The notes: generated by a model not told the origin, from the sequence alone. A DNA stretch of 64,000 nucleotides from Lachnospiraceae bacterium (GCA_910575105.1 CAJTDK010000006.1:1-64000), one strand, 5' to 3'. Positions 9,336 through 17,804 are shown, counted from the first letter of the stretch. Numbers and translations: made by a program.

Positions 9336-10283
9336 ATGTACGGCGAGATGATAGCGATAATTCTGAGTGTGGTTTCAGCGGCGGCTGTATGCACAGCCAT
9401 ATATGCTGTGCGGCGGGTAAAGCGGCAGATTCTTATGATGCGGGACATCTTAAGGGAGGTGAAGGAGGGGAACGGAAACCGGCGGATCCTTCTTGCTTCC
9501 CACGAGCTTGCGGCGCCTCTTGCCTATGAGATCAATGCCATCATCCTGGATTACGAGGGACAGCTTATGGACTACCGGCAGACGGAGGAGACGAACCGGC
9601 AGCTTATGACCAGCCTTTCCCACGATGTGCGCACGCCGCTTACGACCTTGATCGGGTATCTGGATGCGGCCCATAAGGGAACTGTGGAGGGGAAGGAGAA
9701 AGAGGAATACATCGGAACAGCCCGGAGGAAGGCTCACGACCTGAAGGCGTATATCGACGTATTATTCGACTGGTTTAAGCTCAATTCAGATGAGTTTGCG
9801 CTGGAGATGGAGACGGCGGAGGCCGGGGAGCTTACGAGGGATATTCTCATTGACTGGATCCCGGTCTTTGAGGACGGGCAGGCTAAACGGGGTGAACTGC
9901 ATGGGATAGGGTACACAGTGGACATACCAGAGCGCGCGTTCCCGGTACGGCTGGACAAGGAAGGGTACCGGCGGATCCTGAATAATCTGATCCAGAATAT
10001 CTTATCCCACGCGCAGGCCAGTGAGATCTGGGTCACGCTGTCGGAAGAAGAAGGATTGTTCCAGTGCCGGGTGCGGGATAATGGCGTCGGCATCAGGAGC
10101 GGGGATCTGGGGCACATTTTTGAGCGGCTGTACAAATGTGATAAGGGGCGGTCAGAGAAGGGCAGCGGGCTGGGGCTGTCTATCGTGAAACAGCTTGCAC
10201 AGCGGATGGGCGGCTCAGTGCGGGCGGAGAGTAAAGAAGGGGAGGGGACGGAATTTATCCTGGAGTTTCCGATGGCCCGGTAG
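9336..10283 (+). CDS. Sensor histidine kinase (system 1)
   Basis: 315 residues with one clear N-terminal membrane helix (about 5-24) and almost no extracellular loop, so it is an intramembrane-sensing type rather than a classic receptor. The HisKA box SHDVRTPLTTLIGYLD carries the phosphorylated His96. The ATPase domain shows the N box (NNLIQNILSHA), G1 (DNGVGI) and G2 (GSGLGLSIVKQL). Such small kinases usually work with a neighbouring ABC transporter, which fits the exporter genes that follow at 10377. Confidence 0.92.
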   Translation: MYGEMIAIILSVVSAAAVCTAIYAVRRVKRQILMMRDILREVKEGNGNRRILLASHELAAPLAYEINAIILDYEGQLMDYRQTEETNRQLMTSLSHDVRTPLTTLIGYLDAAHKGTVEGKEKEEYIGTARRKAHDLKAYIDVLFDWFKLNSDEFALEMETAEAGELTRDILIDWIPVFEDGQAKRGELHGIGYTVDIPERAFPVRLDKEGYRRILNNLIQNILSHAQASEIWVTLSEEEGLFQCRVRDNGVGIRSGDLGHIFERLYKCDKGRSEKGSGLGLSIVKQLAQRMGGSVRAESKEGEGTEFILEFPMAR

Positions 10284-10290
10284 CAGCAAA

Positions 10291-10346
10291 ATGCAAGGTT
10301 TATGCAAGATTGCCGCAAGGTTTATGCAAGGCTGGCGTGATAGAAT
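10291..10346 (+). promoter_or_regulatory. Four 11-bp tandem repeats and promoter before ABC genes
   Basis: Four direct repeats lie head to tail at exactly 11-bp spacing: units start at 10291, 10302, 10313 and 10324, core ATGCAAG (the third reads CCGCAAG), consensus unit ATGCAAGGTTT. Ten bases after the last core comes TAGAAT (10341-10346) with an extended TG at 10338, and no normal -35. Tandem 11-bp sites that replace the -35 are the layout of PhoB-type activator boxes. The likely ligand is the response regulator at 8593. Confidence 0.75.
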
Positions 10347-10376
10347 ATCTGTACAGTAAGAACAAGGAGGCTTAGT

Positions 10377-11300
10377 ATGAACAAATATGTCATCGAAACG
10401 AGAAATCTTACGAAACAATACGGGCTGCAAAAAAGCGTTGCGAACCTGAATCTCCATGTGCAAAAAGGGCGCATATACGGGCTGCTTGGCAGAAACGGGG
10501 CAGGAAAGACCACGGCCATGAAGATGCTTTTGGGGCTTACGCGCCCTACCTCTGGCCGGGTGGCCATCTGGGGAAAGCAGCTTGCAGGCAATGAAAAGAA
10601 GATTCTTCCCCGTATCGGGAGCCTGATCGAGTCGCCGGGATTTTACCCGAATCTGACGGCTACGGAGAACCTTAAGATCTTTGCGGTGCTCAGGGGCGTG
10701 CCGGGGAAAAACGCGCTTAAGGATGCCCTGGATCTGGTAGGGCTGCCCTACAGGGATAAGAAATTATTTTCCCAGTATTCCCTGGGGATGAAGCAGCGGC
10801 TTGCCATTGCCCTGGCGGTAATGCATGACCCGGAGCTTTTAATCCTTGACGAGCCGGTGAACGGCCTTGACCCGATCGGTATCGCGGAGGTGAGAAAGAC
10901 TTTGCGGGAGCTTTGCGACAGGCGCAGAAAGACGATTCTTATCTCCAGTCATATCCTGTCGGAGATCGCGCTGCTTGCCGACGACATCGGGATTATCGAT
11001 AAGGGTGTGCTTTTAGAGGAGGAGAGCCTTGCTGAGCTTGAGCGGCGGAACGGCAGATATGTCCGGTTCATGGTGTCTGACACGGCGCAGGCGGCGCGGA
11101 TCCTGGAGCGGAAGTTCCATGAGGAGGACTTCACTGTTGAGGACGACCGCTGCCTGTACCTTCACAATCTGGAGCTTTCAGTGGGCAGTCTTGTGACGGC
11201 CTTTGTGAAGAGCGGCCTTGAGGTGTCGGAGGCACATACCTGCGAGGAGAGCCTTGAGGATTACTTCCGCCGGGTGACAGGGGGTGAGGGAATTGCTTAA
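10377..11300 (+). CDS. ABC transporter ATPase, lantibiotic-protection (LanF-like)
   Basis: 307-residue ATP-binding subunit. Walker A GRNGAGKTT at 38-46, signature YSLGMKQRLAIALA, Walker B LLILDEPVNGLDP and the H-loop region ILISSHILSE are all intact. The C-terminal third is a regulatory extension typical of the LanF/BcrA group. AAGGAGG stands about 8 bases before the ATG. The next gene overlaps by 17 bases, so the pair is translationally coupled. With two dissimilar permeases of about 265 residues it fits LanFEG-type exporters that protect against lantibiotics or bacitracin-like peptides. The substrate is inferred. Confidence 0.92.
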   Translation: MNKYVIETRNLTKQYGLQKSVANLNLHVQKGRIYGLLGRNGAGKTTAMKMLLGLTRPTSGRVAIWGKQLAGNEKKILPRIGSLIESPGFYPNLTATENLKIFAVLRGVPGKNALKDALDLVGLPYRDKKLFSQYSLGMKQRLAIALAVMHDPELLILDEPVNGLDPIGIAEVRKTLRELCDRRRKTILISSHILSEIALLADDIGIIDKGVLLEEESLAELERRNGRYVRFMVSDTAQAARILERKFHEEDFTVEDDRCLYLHNLELSVGSLVTAFVKSGLEVSEAHTCEESLEDYFRRVTGGEGIA

Positions 11301-12081
11301 GCTGATCTACTGTGAATTAGTGAAATTAAAACGCAAAAGGTTTGTCTGGCTCTCTGTGGCCGCGGCCTTTCTGTTCCCGATACCGCTTACCTGCCTGATG
11401 ACGACGCAGGATATGATCAGGCGCTTCGGGAAGTCAGGGCTTTTTGACTCCTTATTCCATATGGTGCTTGGATACGCGGTGGAGCTGCTCTTGCCCTGCG
11501 TGATCGGGGTAGTGGCGGCGATGCTGTTTTTTATGGAGCGGGACAACGATACATTTAAGAATCTGCGTACCATTCCGGTCACAAGTACGCAGATGGTGCT
11601 GGCAAAGCTGACGGTTCTCTTTCTCTTCGGTGAGTTGTTCTGCCTGTTGTCGGTCTGCGCTACCGCGCTGTGCGGCCTGTTTGTGCCGGATATGCCGATT
11701 GGCGGGCTTTGGTATAAGTTGTTTGTGTCGGTGAAAATGGGCGTTTTTATCACGGCAGGGGCGCTGCCCTTAGTGGTTCTTGTAGTGTTTTTCAGCAGGA
11801 CTTATATTTTCTCCGTTCTGCTGTGCATCTTTTACAGTGTGCTGAGCCTGTCGGCGGAGTCGCTGATCCTGCAGCTTCCAAAGGCCGTGTGCTGGGGGAT
11901 GCCCATTGTCCTGATCAATATGTGGACGGCCGGGGAGCTTAACGCTCACGGATACGACTTAAACTTAAAGGAGCTTGAGTCGTCGATCCCTACTACGGCG
12001 CAGACGGTGGCTATCATCGGAGGGATGGCGGTCATATCCTTCCTGCTGATTGATCTTCTGTACAAAAGGAGGGGTGAGTAA
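11284..12081 (+). CDS. ABC-2 permease (LanE/G-like), first subunit
   Basis: 265-residue integral membrane protein with about six hydrophobic helices. It opens with the short amphipathic segment LLKLIYCELVKLKRKRF, common to LanE/LanG and BcrB-like permeases, followed by the first helix. The start is GTG inside the end of the ATPase gene. Its stop codon overlaps the ATG of the next permease. It forms the membrane channel with the second permease and is energised by the upstream ATPase. Confidence 0.87.
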   Translation: MRELLKLIYCELVKLKRKRFVWLSVAAAFLFPIPLTCLMTTQDMIRRFGKSGLFDSLFHMVLGYAVELLLPCVIGVVAAMLFFMERDNDTFKNLRTIPVTSTQMVLAKLTVLFLFGELFCLLSVCATALCGLFVPDMPIGGLWYKLFVSVKMGVFITAGALPLVVLVVFFSRTYIFSVLLCIFYSVLSLSAESLILQLPKAVCWGMPIVLINMWTAGELNAHGYDLNLKELESSIPTTAQTVAIIGGMAVISFLLIDLLYKRRGE

Positions 12082-12884
12082 TGATGCTGATTCGGATAAT
12101 CCGGACGGAGCTTTGGAAATTAAAACGGTATTACATTCTCTGGGCGGGAGTTCTTTTGATGCTCCTTAGCGTCCTTCTGACCCTGTTTACCTCGACGGCG
12201 ATTGACGGCGCGGTGTGGGATTTCCGTTTTCTCACCGAGCAGGTGATCAAAAATAATGCCACCACCATCTTCCCTATGTGCATCACCCTGATCTCGGGCT
12301 ATATGATCGTCAGGGAAGAGATGGACGACACGCTGAAAAACGTCCTGACGATCCCAGTCTCCTATAAAAGTCTTTTGTGGGGGAAAATGATCGCCTGCGG
12401 GGTGATCGCGGTATTCCTCGGTCTTGTAAGCGCGGCATTTACGGTGGGAGCAGAGTTTGTGGCGGGCTTTCCAGGGTTTTCCGGTCCGCTCATGGTGCAG
12501 GCGTTGGTGCAGATCCCGTTAAACTGCCTGTTTCTCTACATTGCGGTGCTTCCGGTGATCGCGGTGTCCGGACAGTTTTCGGGCGGGCATCTTTTTGGGG
12601 CCGTTGCGGCATTCGCTTACGGGTACGGCGGGATGTTCGCGGCAGGGAGCAATGTCTGGAACCAGATACTCTCGGATATCTACCCGATCACGGCGAGCCT
12701 CGGGCTGATCAATTACCGAAGCTACGACAGCGCGGTGAACTGGAATAGGCCGCTGTGCGCGGTGAGTCTGTGCGCCATGGCCGGAGTAGCTGCAGTGATC
12801 ACAGGATACGTAAAGGAGAGAGAAACGGGGGCGATATCCCGGAAGAAAAGGGAGAAGAGCAGGACGGTGAAGAAGGGGTGGTGA
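12081..12884 (+). CDS. ABC-2 permease (LanE/G-like), second subunit
   Basis: 267-residue membrane protein, about six helices, with the same opening pattern as its partner (IIRTELWKLKRYYILWAG). The motif EEMDDTLKNVLTIPVSYKSLLWGK after helix 2 parallels DNDTFKNLRTIPVTSTQM in the first permease, which shows that the two are ancient duplicates. The charged tail (KKREKSRTVKKGW) is cytosolic. Last gene of the exporter unit. The 127 bases after it hold only a weak hairpin at about 12906-12933 (TGTCCGG paired with CCGGACA) without a T tract. Confidence 0.87.
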   Translation: MMLIRIIRTELWKLKRYYILWAGVLLMLLSVLLTLFTSTAIDGAVWDFRFLTEQVIKNNATTIFPMCITLISGYMIVREEMDDTLKNVLTIPVSYKSLLWGKMIACGVIAVFLGLVSAAFTVGAEFVAGFPGFSGPLMVQALVQIPLNCLFLYIAVLPVIAVSGQFSGGHLFGAVAAFAYGYGGMFAAGSNVWNQILSDIYPITASLGLINYRSYDSAVNWNRPLCAVSLCAMAGVAAVITGYVKERETGAISRKKREKSRTVKKGW

Positions 12885-13011
12885 TGTATTCGCATCCGCT
12901 GCTCTGTCCGGAGAAATAAGCCGGTGCTGCCGGACAAAAGAAAGCAAGCAATGTCGGGAATCCGGAAGGGATAAGGGATATACTGTAACTACAGCAGGGA
13001 GGTAGGATATC

Positions 13012-13869
13012 ATGGAATGGACGGAGGTTATCCGTGAGGCAGTCGACTATGTGGAGAGACACATCACGGAGGATATCACGGTAAATGACGTGGCAGGGCA
13101 GGTCTGTGTGTCGCCCTTTTATTTTCACAAAGGATTCAGTATGCTGTGCGGGTATTCGCTGATGGAGTATGTGAGGAATCGGAGGCTTTCTCTGGCCGGA
13201 GGAGAGCTGGTTTCCAGTGATATCACGGTACTTGACCTGGCGGTGAAGTACGGATATGATTCCCCGGACAGTTTTGCGAAGGCCTTCTCACGGTTCCATG
13301 GATGTCCGCCTTCCGCAGTGCGCAGGGAAAAAGTTATGGTGAAAGTCTTTGCGCCGCTGAAACTTACGATATCTTTGAAAGGTGGTTACATTATGGATTA
13401 CAGAATTGCAAAAAAAGAGAGCTTTACGGTGATCGGTTCCTCCAGGCAGATGCGTTATGAGCACGCAAAAGAGGATGTCAGCAGGTTCTGGACGGAGCAC
13501 TATGCATCCGGGAAGGGGGAGGTTGTCTGCGGGATGTTCGGCATCAACATGGATCCGGAGATGGGAAAGGAGAAGTTTGAGTATCTGATCGCGGATGTGT
13601 ACCATCCGGCGACAGAGATACCGGATGGCTTTGTGGTGCGGACGGTCCCGGCGTTTACATGGGCTGTATTTCCGTGCAGGGGGAGGCTGGCGGAAGCTTT
13701 GCGGGATGTGAATGTGAAGATATTTTCCGAATGGCTGCCGGCCCTAAAGGACTATGAATTTGCGGCGGGATACTGCGTGGAGATGTACGATACGCCGGAC
13801 AAATACCCGAAGGGTGTGGAGGACGAGAACTATTATACAGAGATCTGGATACCGGTAAAGAAGAAGTAG
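13012..13869 (+). CDS. AraC-family regulator with GyrI-like effector domain
   Basis: 285 residues. The N-terminal third is an AraC-type double helix-turn-helix (DITVNDVAGQVCVSPFYFHKGF, then KYGYDSPDSFAKAFSRFHG). From about residue 128 onward it is a GyrI/Rob-like small-molecule domain (ending YYTEIWIPVKK). This architecture, as in Rob or BltR-like proteins, usually senses amphipathic drugs and turns on efflux. GGGAGG lies before the ATG. It is downstream of the ABC exporter in the same direction, so it may respond to related compounds; that link is inferred. Confidence 0.9.
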   Translation: MEWTEVIREAVDYVERHITEDITVNDVAGQVCVSPFYFHKGFSMLCGYSLMEYVRNRRLSLAGGELVSSDITVLDLAVKYGYDSPDSFAKAFSRFHGCPPSAVRREKVMVKVFAPLKLTISLKGGYIMDYRIAKKESFTVIGSSRQMRYEHAKEDVSRFWTEHYASGKGEVVCGMFGINMDPEMGKEKFEYLIADVYHPATEIPDGFVVRTVPAFTWAVFPCRGRLAEALRDVNVKIFSEWLPALKDYEFAAGYCVEMYDTPDKYPKGVEDENYYTEIWIPVKKK

Positions 13870-13977
13870 AAGATGATACAAGAGCGCCCCGCTTAGAGGA
13901 ATTTTAAAGATTTTCCTGCTACAATTGCTTTTATCACCTTGATAAGTGTGAAAAACGAAGAAGGAGCGTGTTAAAAG

Positions 13978-14526
13978 ATGAGAAGATGCAGGAAAAGCAG
14001 AACAGGTAAATGGATGGTGCTGGTGAGTTTAATCTGCCTGATGAACTTTGTGGTATGCGGCTGTGAAAGCAGCGGGGGAAGCGTTGAAAAAAGCGATTCC
14101 GGCCAGCCCCAAAGCGTTCAGAAGCCGGCAGGCTCTAAAGAAGAGCAGGGCAGTCGTGCCGGTAAACCGAAAGAGCAGGACGCTGTGCCGGAAGAAAGTC
14201 CGGATTTTGCCGGAGATATCAAGGAGATTAAGGGTCAGGAGTTTACCGCCATAGAAAGTAAGACAGAAGAAGACGGAAACGGTGGGGAAATCATGGTAAA
14301 TCCATCCACGGGAGGCGATGATTCGGACTTTAATAAAGTTCAGGTCTCTTACGGCGAGAATACGGTATTTTCCATCCGGACGATCTATGACGGAGGAAAG
14401 AGATATGAGGATGCCGAAGCGCAGGAGAAAGATCTGGCCGAGGGTATGAGCGTGAATGTGTGGGGGGAGAGATCAGGAGATACCCTTAAGGCAGAGGCAG
14501 TCCAGATCATTAAGGTAGTGTTTTAG
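13978..14526 (+). CDS. Putative lipoprotein of unknown function
   Basis: 182 residues. The N-terminus has Arg/Lys residues, a hydrophobic helix (WMVLVSLICLMNFVV) and a plausible lipobox VCGC, so it is probably lipid-anchored outside the cell after cleavage near residue 25. Next comes a low-complexity Ser/Gly/Lys/Glu linker (about 26-75) and a small globular C-terminal region (FTAIES... FNKVQVSYGENTVF... MSVNVWGE) that resembles an OB-like or DUF3221-type extracellular fold. I do not recognise a family with certainty. AAGGAG lies 12 bases before the ATG, a little far. Confidence 0.7.
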   Translation: MRRCRKSRTGKWMVLVSLICLMNFVVCGCESSGGSVEKSDSGQPQSVQKPAGSKEEQGSRAGKPKEQDAVPEESPDFAGDIKEIKGQEFTAIESKTEEDGNGGEIMVNPSTGGDDSDFNKVQVSYGENTVFSIRTIYDGGKRYEDAEAQEKDLAEGMSVNVWGERSGDTLKAEAVQIIKVVF

Positions 14527-14568
14527 CGCGCAAGAGTCTATTGCCGGAGATAGTTCCAAAGGGAGTTT

Positions 14569-14597
14569 TTCCTGTTGCCGGCTGCGGGGAACAGGAA
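14569..14597 (+). terminator. Hairpin after the lipoprotein gene
   Basis: TTCCTGTT (14569-14576) pairs perfectly with AACAGGAA (14590-14597) across a 13-base loop, 43 bases after the lipoprotein stop. The tail is only loosely T-rich (GGGTTTAAAATTTTT), so it is at best a modest terminator. Confidence 0.45.
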
Positions 14598-14633
14598 GGG
14601 TTTAAAATTTTTGGCAGACTGCAAAAAAAGTTG

Positions 14634-14661
14634 TTGACATCAGTCTGATTTTCGGGATAAT
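14634..14661 (+). promoter_or_regulatory. Strong sigma-A promoter before the GGDEF remnant
   Basis: A consensus -35 TTGACA (14634-14639), a 16-base spacer and GATAAT (14656-14661). This is among the best promoters in the window, and the only thing it can transcribe is the truncated GGDEF gene and the membrane protein after it. Confidence 0.8.
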
Positions 14662-14725
14662 TAAAATTGGGATATAATATTTCCCAGAGAATTCCAAGAA
14701 TACATAGATAAAAGGAATGAAAATT

Positions 14726-15122
14726 ATGGAGAAAATTTTTTGTGTCTGTCGCAAATACCGTATCCTCCGCGTTGCAGCGCAGCACGGATTTTGTCGCCCG
14801 TTACGGGGGAGAGGAGTTTGTGGCGTGTCTTTTAGGGGACAGCGCGGACAAAGCTTTTGGGCATATGAAAAAGATCCGGCAGGCGGTAGAGGAGCTTTGC
14901 ATCCCGCATGATCCGTCGGTATCTCCATGTGTCACGGTCAGCATCGGAGGCGTAACGGTAATTCCAAAGGCAGAAAGCTCCTATGATTTTTATCTGAAAA
15001 TCGCAGACACTATGCTGTATGATGCGAAAAAGCACGGCCGCAACCAGGTTGTCTGGGCTGATGAAAAGATGAAACAGCTCTGGGAAAAAACGGATGACCA
15101 GGAGAAGAGGGTTGGGCCATGA
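14726..15122 (+). pseudogene. Truncated diguanylate cyclase (GGDEF) remnant
   Basis: From 14742 the frame encodes the second half of a GGDEF domain: FVARYGGEEFV (active-site loop GGEEF), VSIGGV and ADTMLYDAKKHGRNQV, the normal family ending. The first half, with the metal-binding Asp and the substrate helix, and any sensor domain are missing. The only ATG with a ribosome site (AAAGGA, ATG 14726) is in a different frame: a skip of one T in the six-T run at 14736-14741 joins it to the GGDEF frame. An internal deletion is the simplest explanation. GTG 14742 could start a 126-residue fragment, which could not make c-di-GMP. Confidence 0.75.
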
Positions 15123-15595
15123 CAAGCGGACATTTTGGATTTTCTTATATGGGAATGATCTTTCTGGCGCTGTTGTTTATCCCGAACATCATCTGGACGA
15201 AAAAGATGCCGGAAGGGTATACAGCGGAAAGAGAGAACCGGATATTGCTGGTTCTTGAGAGAACCGGGGAGATATTAACAAGCTGCCTGGCCGTGATATA
15301 TTCCGACTTTAACTCGCGCGGATGGACGGCGTGGTCTATCTGGCTCGTGGCAGCATTTTTTTGGATGGCGCTGTATGAGCTGTGGTGGATACGCTACTTT
15401 TGCAGCGAACGGAAGCTGGCGGATTTTTATCGCAGCATGTTAGGAATACCAGTGGCAGGGGCGACCCTGCCTGTACTGGCCTTTTTCTTCCTCAGCATAT
15501 ACGGCAGAGTCGGCTGGATGCTGGCTGCAACGGTGATCCTTGGGGTCGGCCATATCGGCATACACCTTCAGCACCGCAGGCAGGCGGTATCTTAA
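15119..15595 (+). CDS. Conserved small membrane protein, unknown function
   Basis: 158 residues with about four hydrophobic helices (near 8-22, 50-66, 76-92 and 108-145). Recognisable conserved pieces are HFGFSYMGMIFLALLFIPNIIWT at the start, YELWWIRYF in the middle, GIPVAGATLPV and GHIGIH at the end. This pattern recurs in uncharacterised Firmicute membrane proteins. The ATG overlaps the stop of the GGDEF remnant by four bases (ATGA), so its translation was probably coupled to the ancestral cyclase gene. No catalytic residues are evident. Confidence 0.75.
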   Translation: MTSGHFGFSYMGMIFLALLFIPNIIWTKKMPEGYTAERENRILLVLERTGEILTSCLAVIYSDFNSRGWTAWSIWLVAAFFWMALYELWWIRYFCSERKLADFYRSMLGIPVAGATLPVLAFFFLSIYGRVGWMLAATVILGVGHIGIHLQHRRQAVS

Positions 15596-15635
15596 GCTTA
15601 AGGAAAACCATAAGCTCTCTTTGTGATCTCCTCGT

Positions 15636-17672
15636 TTATTCTGCCAGCTCCTCCCATTTTTCATATAGTTCTTCGAGTTCTTGGGCTATTTTGGCCTTTT
15701 CTGCCGCCAGCTCCTGACACCTGACAGAATTCGTATACACTTCCTCCTGCGTCATAAGCCGGTCGATGGCGCCGTCTTGTTCTTCCAGCTCTGCAATGCG
15801 GTTTTCCGTCTTCTGCAGGTCGTTCTGCCGTTTTCTTTTGCGCGCCTGGGCTTCTTTCTGCTCCTGCCAGCTTGCCTTCGAGCCGGATATGCCGGGCCGT
15901 GCGCCGGTTCCTGACAGGCCGGTCAGAATGGCGGCATCTGACGTGTCCAAGCTGTCTGTGCTGCCTGAGAGCGCTCCGCTTCCGGATTTGCCCGGCATAC
16001 CCGAAGTTAACGGATAGCCGGGGGCAGAGCCGCCTGTCTGCTGCATCACTGTGCAGGCTGCGGTAAGCTCCTCGCGCTTCTCAAGGTAATAATCATAATT
16101 TCCGATATAGTTGACAAAGGTCTGGTTCACAAGATCCAGTATCCTTGTTGCCGTCTGGTTGATAAAATAACGGTCATGGGAGACGTAGAGTACGGTCCCG
16201 GTGTAATCGTTTAACGCTCTTTCCAGTATTTCCTTAGAGACGATATCCAGGTGGTTGGTGGGCTCGTCCAGGATGAGAAAGTTAGCCTCGGACAGCATCA
16301 GCTTTGCCAGGGACACCCGCCCCCGCTCCCCGCCGCTTAAGTCTCCGATCAGCTTAAAGACGTCGTCCCCCGTGAAGAGGAAGGCGGCCAGCATATTCCG
16401 GATCTCTGTGTTGGTGAGGGACGGGTAATCATCGGATATCTCTTCAAAGATTGTCTTGTCCATGTGAAGGACGTGGTGTTCCTGGTCGTAGTATCCGATC
16501 TGCACATTGGTCCCCAGGGTGAAATGTCCTTCATCGGCAGGAAGGACGCGGTTTAAGATCTTTAACAGGGTAGTCTTTCCCGTACCGTTGTCCCCGATGA
16601 CAGCCACGTGCTCTCCCCGCCGGATCTCAAAATTTACGTCGGAAAAAAGGGTATGGGGCGGGAAGGACTTGCCCAGGTGCTCCACCGAGAGCACATCGTT
16701 GCCGCTTGTGCAGGAGGGCGAAAGGGTCAGGTGGATCTCGGCGTGAATCTCTGCAGGTTTTTCCACAGGCTTTATCTTTTCTAACATCTTTTCTCGGCTT
16801 TCTGCCCGCTTGATGGATTTTTCCCGGTTAAAGGAGCGCAGCTTTTCGATGACCGCCTCCTGGTGTTTTATTTCTTGCTGCTGGTTTAGGTATTCTTTTA
16901 ATCTGGCGTCCCGGAGCATCTTTTTCTTCTTGGCGTACTGGGTATAATTGCCGGAGTAGGTCATTAGCTCACCGTTTTCGATCTCGATGATCTTCGTAAC
17001 TACCCGGTTTAAAAAATACCGGTCGTGGGAGACGATCAGGACCGCCCCCGGATAGTTCAGCAGATAAGTTTCAAGCCATGCGATGGAATTCAGGTCCAGG
17101 TGGTTGGTGGGCTCGTCAAGAAGCAGGATGTCCGGCCTTGTGAGCAGCAGCTTTCCTAAAGAAACGCGGGTCTTCTGCCCGCCGGAGAGGGTTTCTACCT
17201 GCTTTGCAAATTCATCCTCGGTAAATCCAAGTCCCTTAAGAACGCCGGTGATCTCGCTCTCATAAGCGTATCCGTTGGCCCGCTCGAATTCTGACATCAG
17301 GCGGTTGTAGGTCTCCATAATTGCATCGAGCCGCTCGCCGGACAGGTGCTTCATCTCCATCTCCATCTGCCGGAGACGCCGTTCCGTCTTGATAATCTCT
17401 GCTTTGGCAGTCCTTACCTCCTCGTAGATGGAATTACTGCCGGACATATCCTGGTGCTGGGCGAGATAGCCTAAAGTCTTTCCCTTTGTGAGCGCTACGG
17501 CCCCGCCGTCGGGAGGCAGTTCGCCGATGATCATCTTGAGGATCGTGGATTTCCCCGCGCCGTTGATGCCGACAAGGGCGCATTTTTCATGGTCTTCTAT
17601 ATGGAAAGAGCCGTCGGTGACGATGATCTTTTCACCGAATGCTTTGCTGATTTTTTGGCATGCTAATATCAT
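15636..17672 (-). CDS. ABC-F family ATPase (ribosome-associated)
   Basis: 678-residue soluble protein with two ABC domains: Walker A GINGAGKST and GDNGTGKTT, signatures LSGGQKTRVSLGK and LSGGERGRVSLAK, each followed by LLDEPTNHLD or LILDEPTNHLD. A basic interdomain linker rich in Arg/Lys (YAKKKKMLRDARLKEY) separates them. ABC-F proteins of this EF-P/Uup/YdiF type act on stalled or antibiotic-bound ribosomes. Unusual here is a Ser/Gly/Thr-rich low-complexity stretch (about residues 545-605) before the C-terminal coiled coil. The start at 17672 follows AGGAGG; the frame to 17738 upstream has no ribosome site. Divergent from rex. Confidence 0.93.
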   Translation of the reverse strand: MILACQKISKAFGEKIIVTDGSFHIEDHEKCALVGINGAGKSTILKMIIGELPPDGGAVALTKGKTLGYLAQHQDMSGSNSIYEEVRTAKAEIIKTERRLRQMEMEMKHLSGERLDAIMETYNRLMSEFERANGYAYESEITGVLKGLGFTEDEFAKQVETLSGGQKTRVSLGKLLLTRPDILLLDEPTNHLDLNSIAWLETYLLNYPGAVLIVSHDRYFLNRVVTKIIEIENGELMTYSGNYTQYAKKKKMLRDARLKEYLNQQQEIKHQEAVIEKLRSFNREKSIKRAESREKMLEKIKPVEKPAEIHAEIHLTLSPSCTSGNDVLSVEHLGKSFPPHTLFSDVNFEIRRGEHVAVIGDNGTGKTTLLKILNRVLPADEGHFTLGTNVQIGYYDQEHHVLHMDKTIFEEISDDYPSLTNTEIRNMLAAFLFTGDDVFKLIGDLSGGERGRVSLAKLMLSEANFLILDEPTNHLDIVSKEILERALNDYTGTVLYVSHDRYFINQTATRILDLVNQTFVNYIGNYDYYLEKREELTAACTVMQQTGGSAPGYPLTSGMPGKSGSGALSGSTDSLDTSDAAILTGLSGTGARPGISGSKASWQEQKEAQARKRKRQNDLQKTENRIAELEEQDGAIDRLMTQEEVYTNSVRCQELAAEKAKIAQELEELYEKWEELAE

Positions 17673-17706
17673 GATCTCCTCCTGTAAATGGTAAATTTCT
17701 TCTATC

Positions 17707-17734
17707 ATTATAGCGAAAATGCAAGAAAACACAA
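17707..17734 (-). promoter_or_regulatory. Promoter of the ABC-F gene
   Basis: On the minus strand, TTGTGT (17734-17729), 16 bases and a perfect TATAAT (17712-17707) stand 35 bases before the ABC-F start codon. Its -35 is back to back with the rex -35, ten bases away. Confidence 0.6.
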
Positions 17735-17743
17735 CCAAAAAGT

Positions 17744-17772
17744 TTGACTTTGGTAGGACAATTTACTATAAT
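17744..17772 (+). promoter_or_regulatory. Promoter of rex
   Basis: TTGACT (17744-17749), a 17-base spacer and TATAAT (17767-17772), 33 bases before the GTG start. No Rex-type palindrome (TTGTTAA with TTAACAA) is visible here, so autoregulation is not supported by the sequence. Confidence 0.85.
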
Positions 17773-17804
17773 ATTTTTATGAAAGAAATGGAAGGTGAAC
17801 ATCA

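Noticed and set aside
12906-12933. TGTCCGG/CCGGACA hairpin as terminator of the first ABC operon
   Set aside because: Only 7 bp with a wide loop and no T tract; the AraC-type gene downstream may be partly co-transcribed.
17779-17804. ATG at 17779 as the start of rex
   Set aside because: It is in another frame. GTG 17805 gives the proper Rex N-terminus with a ribosome site.
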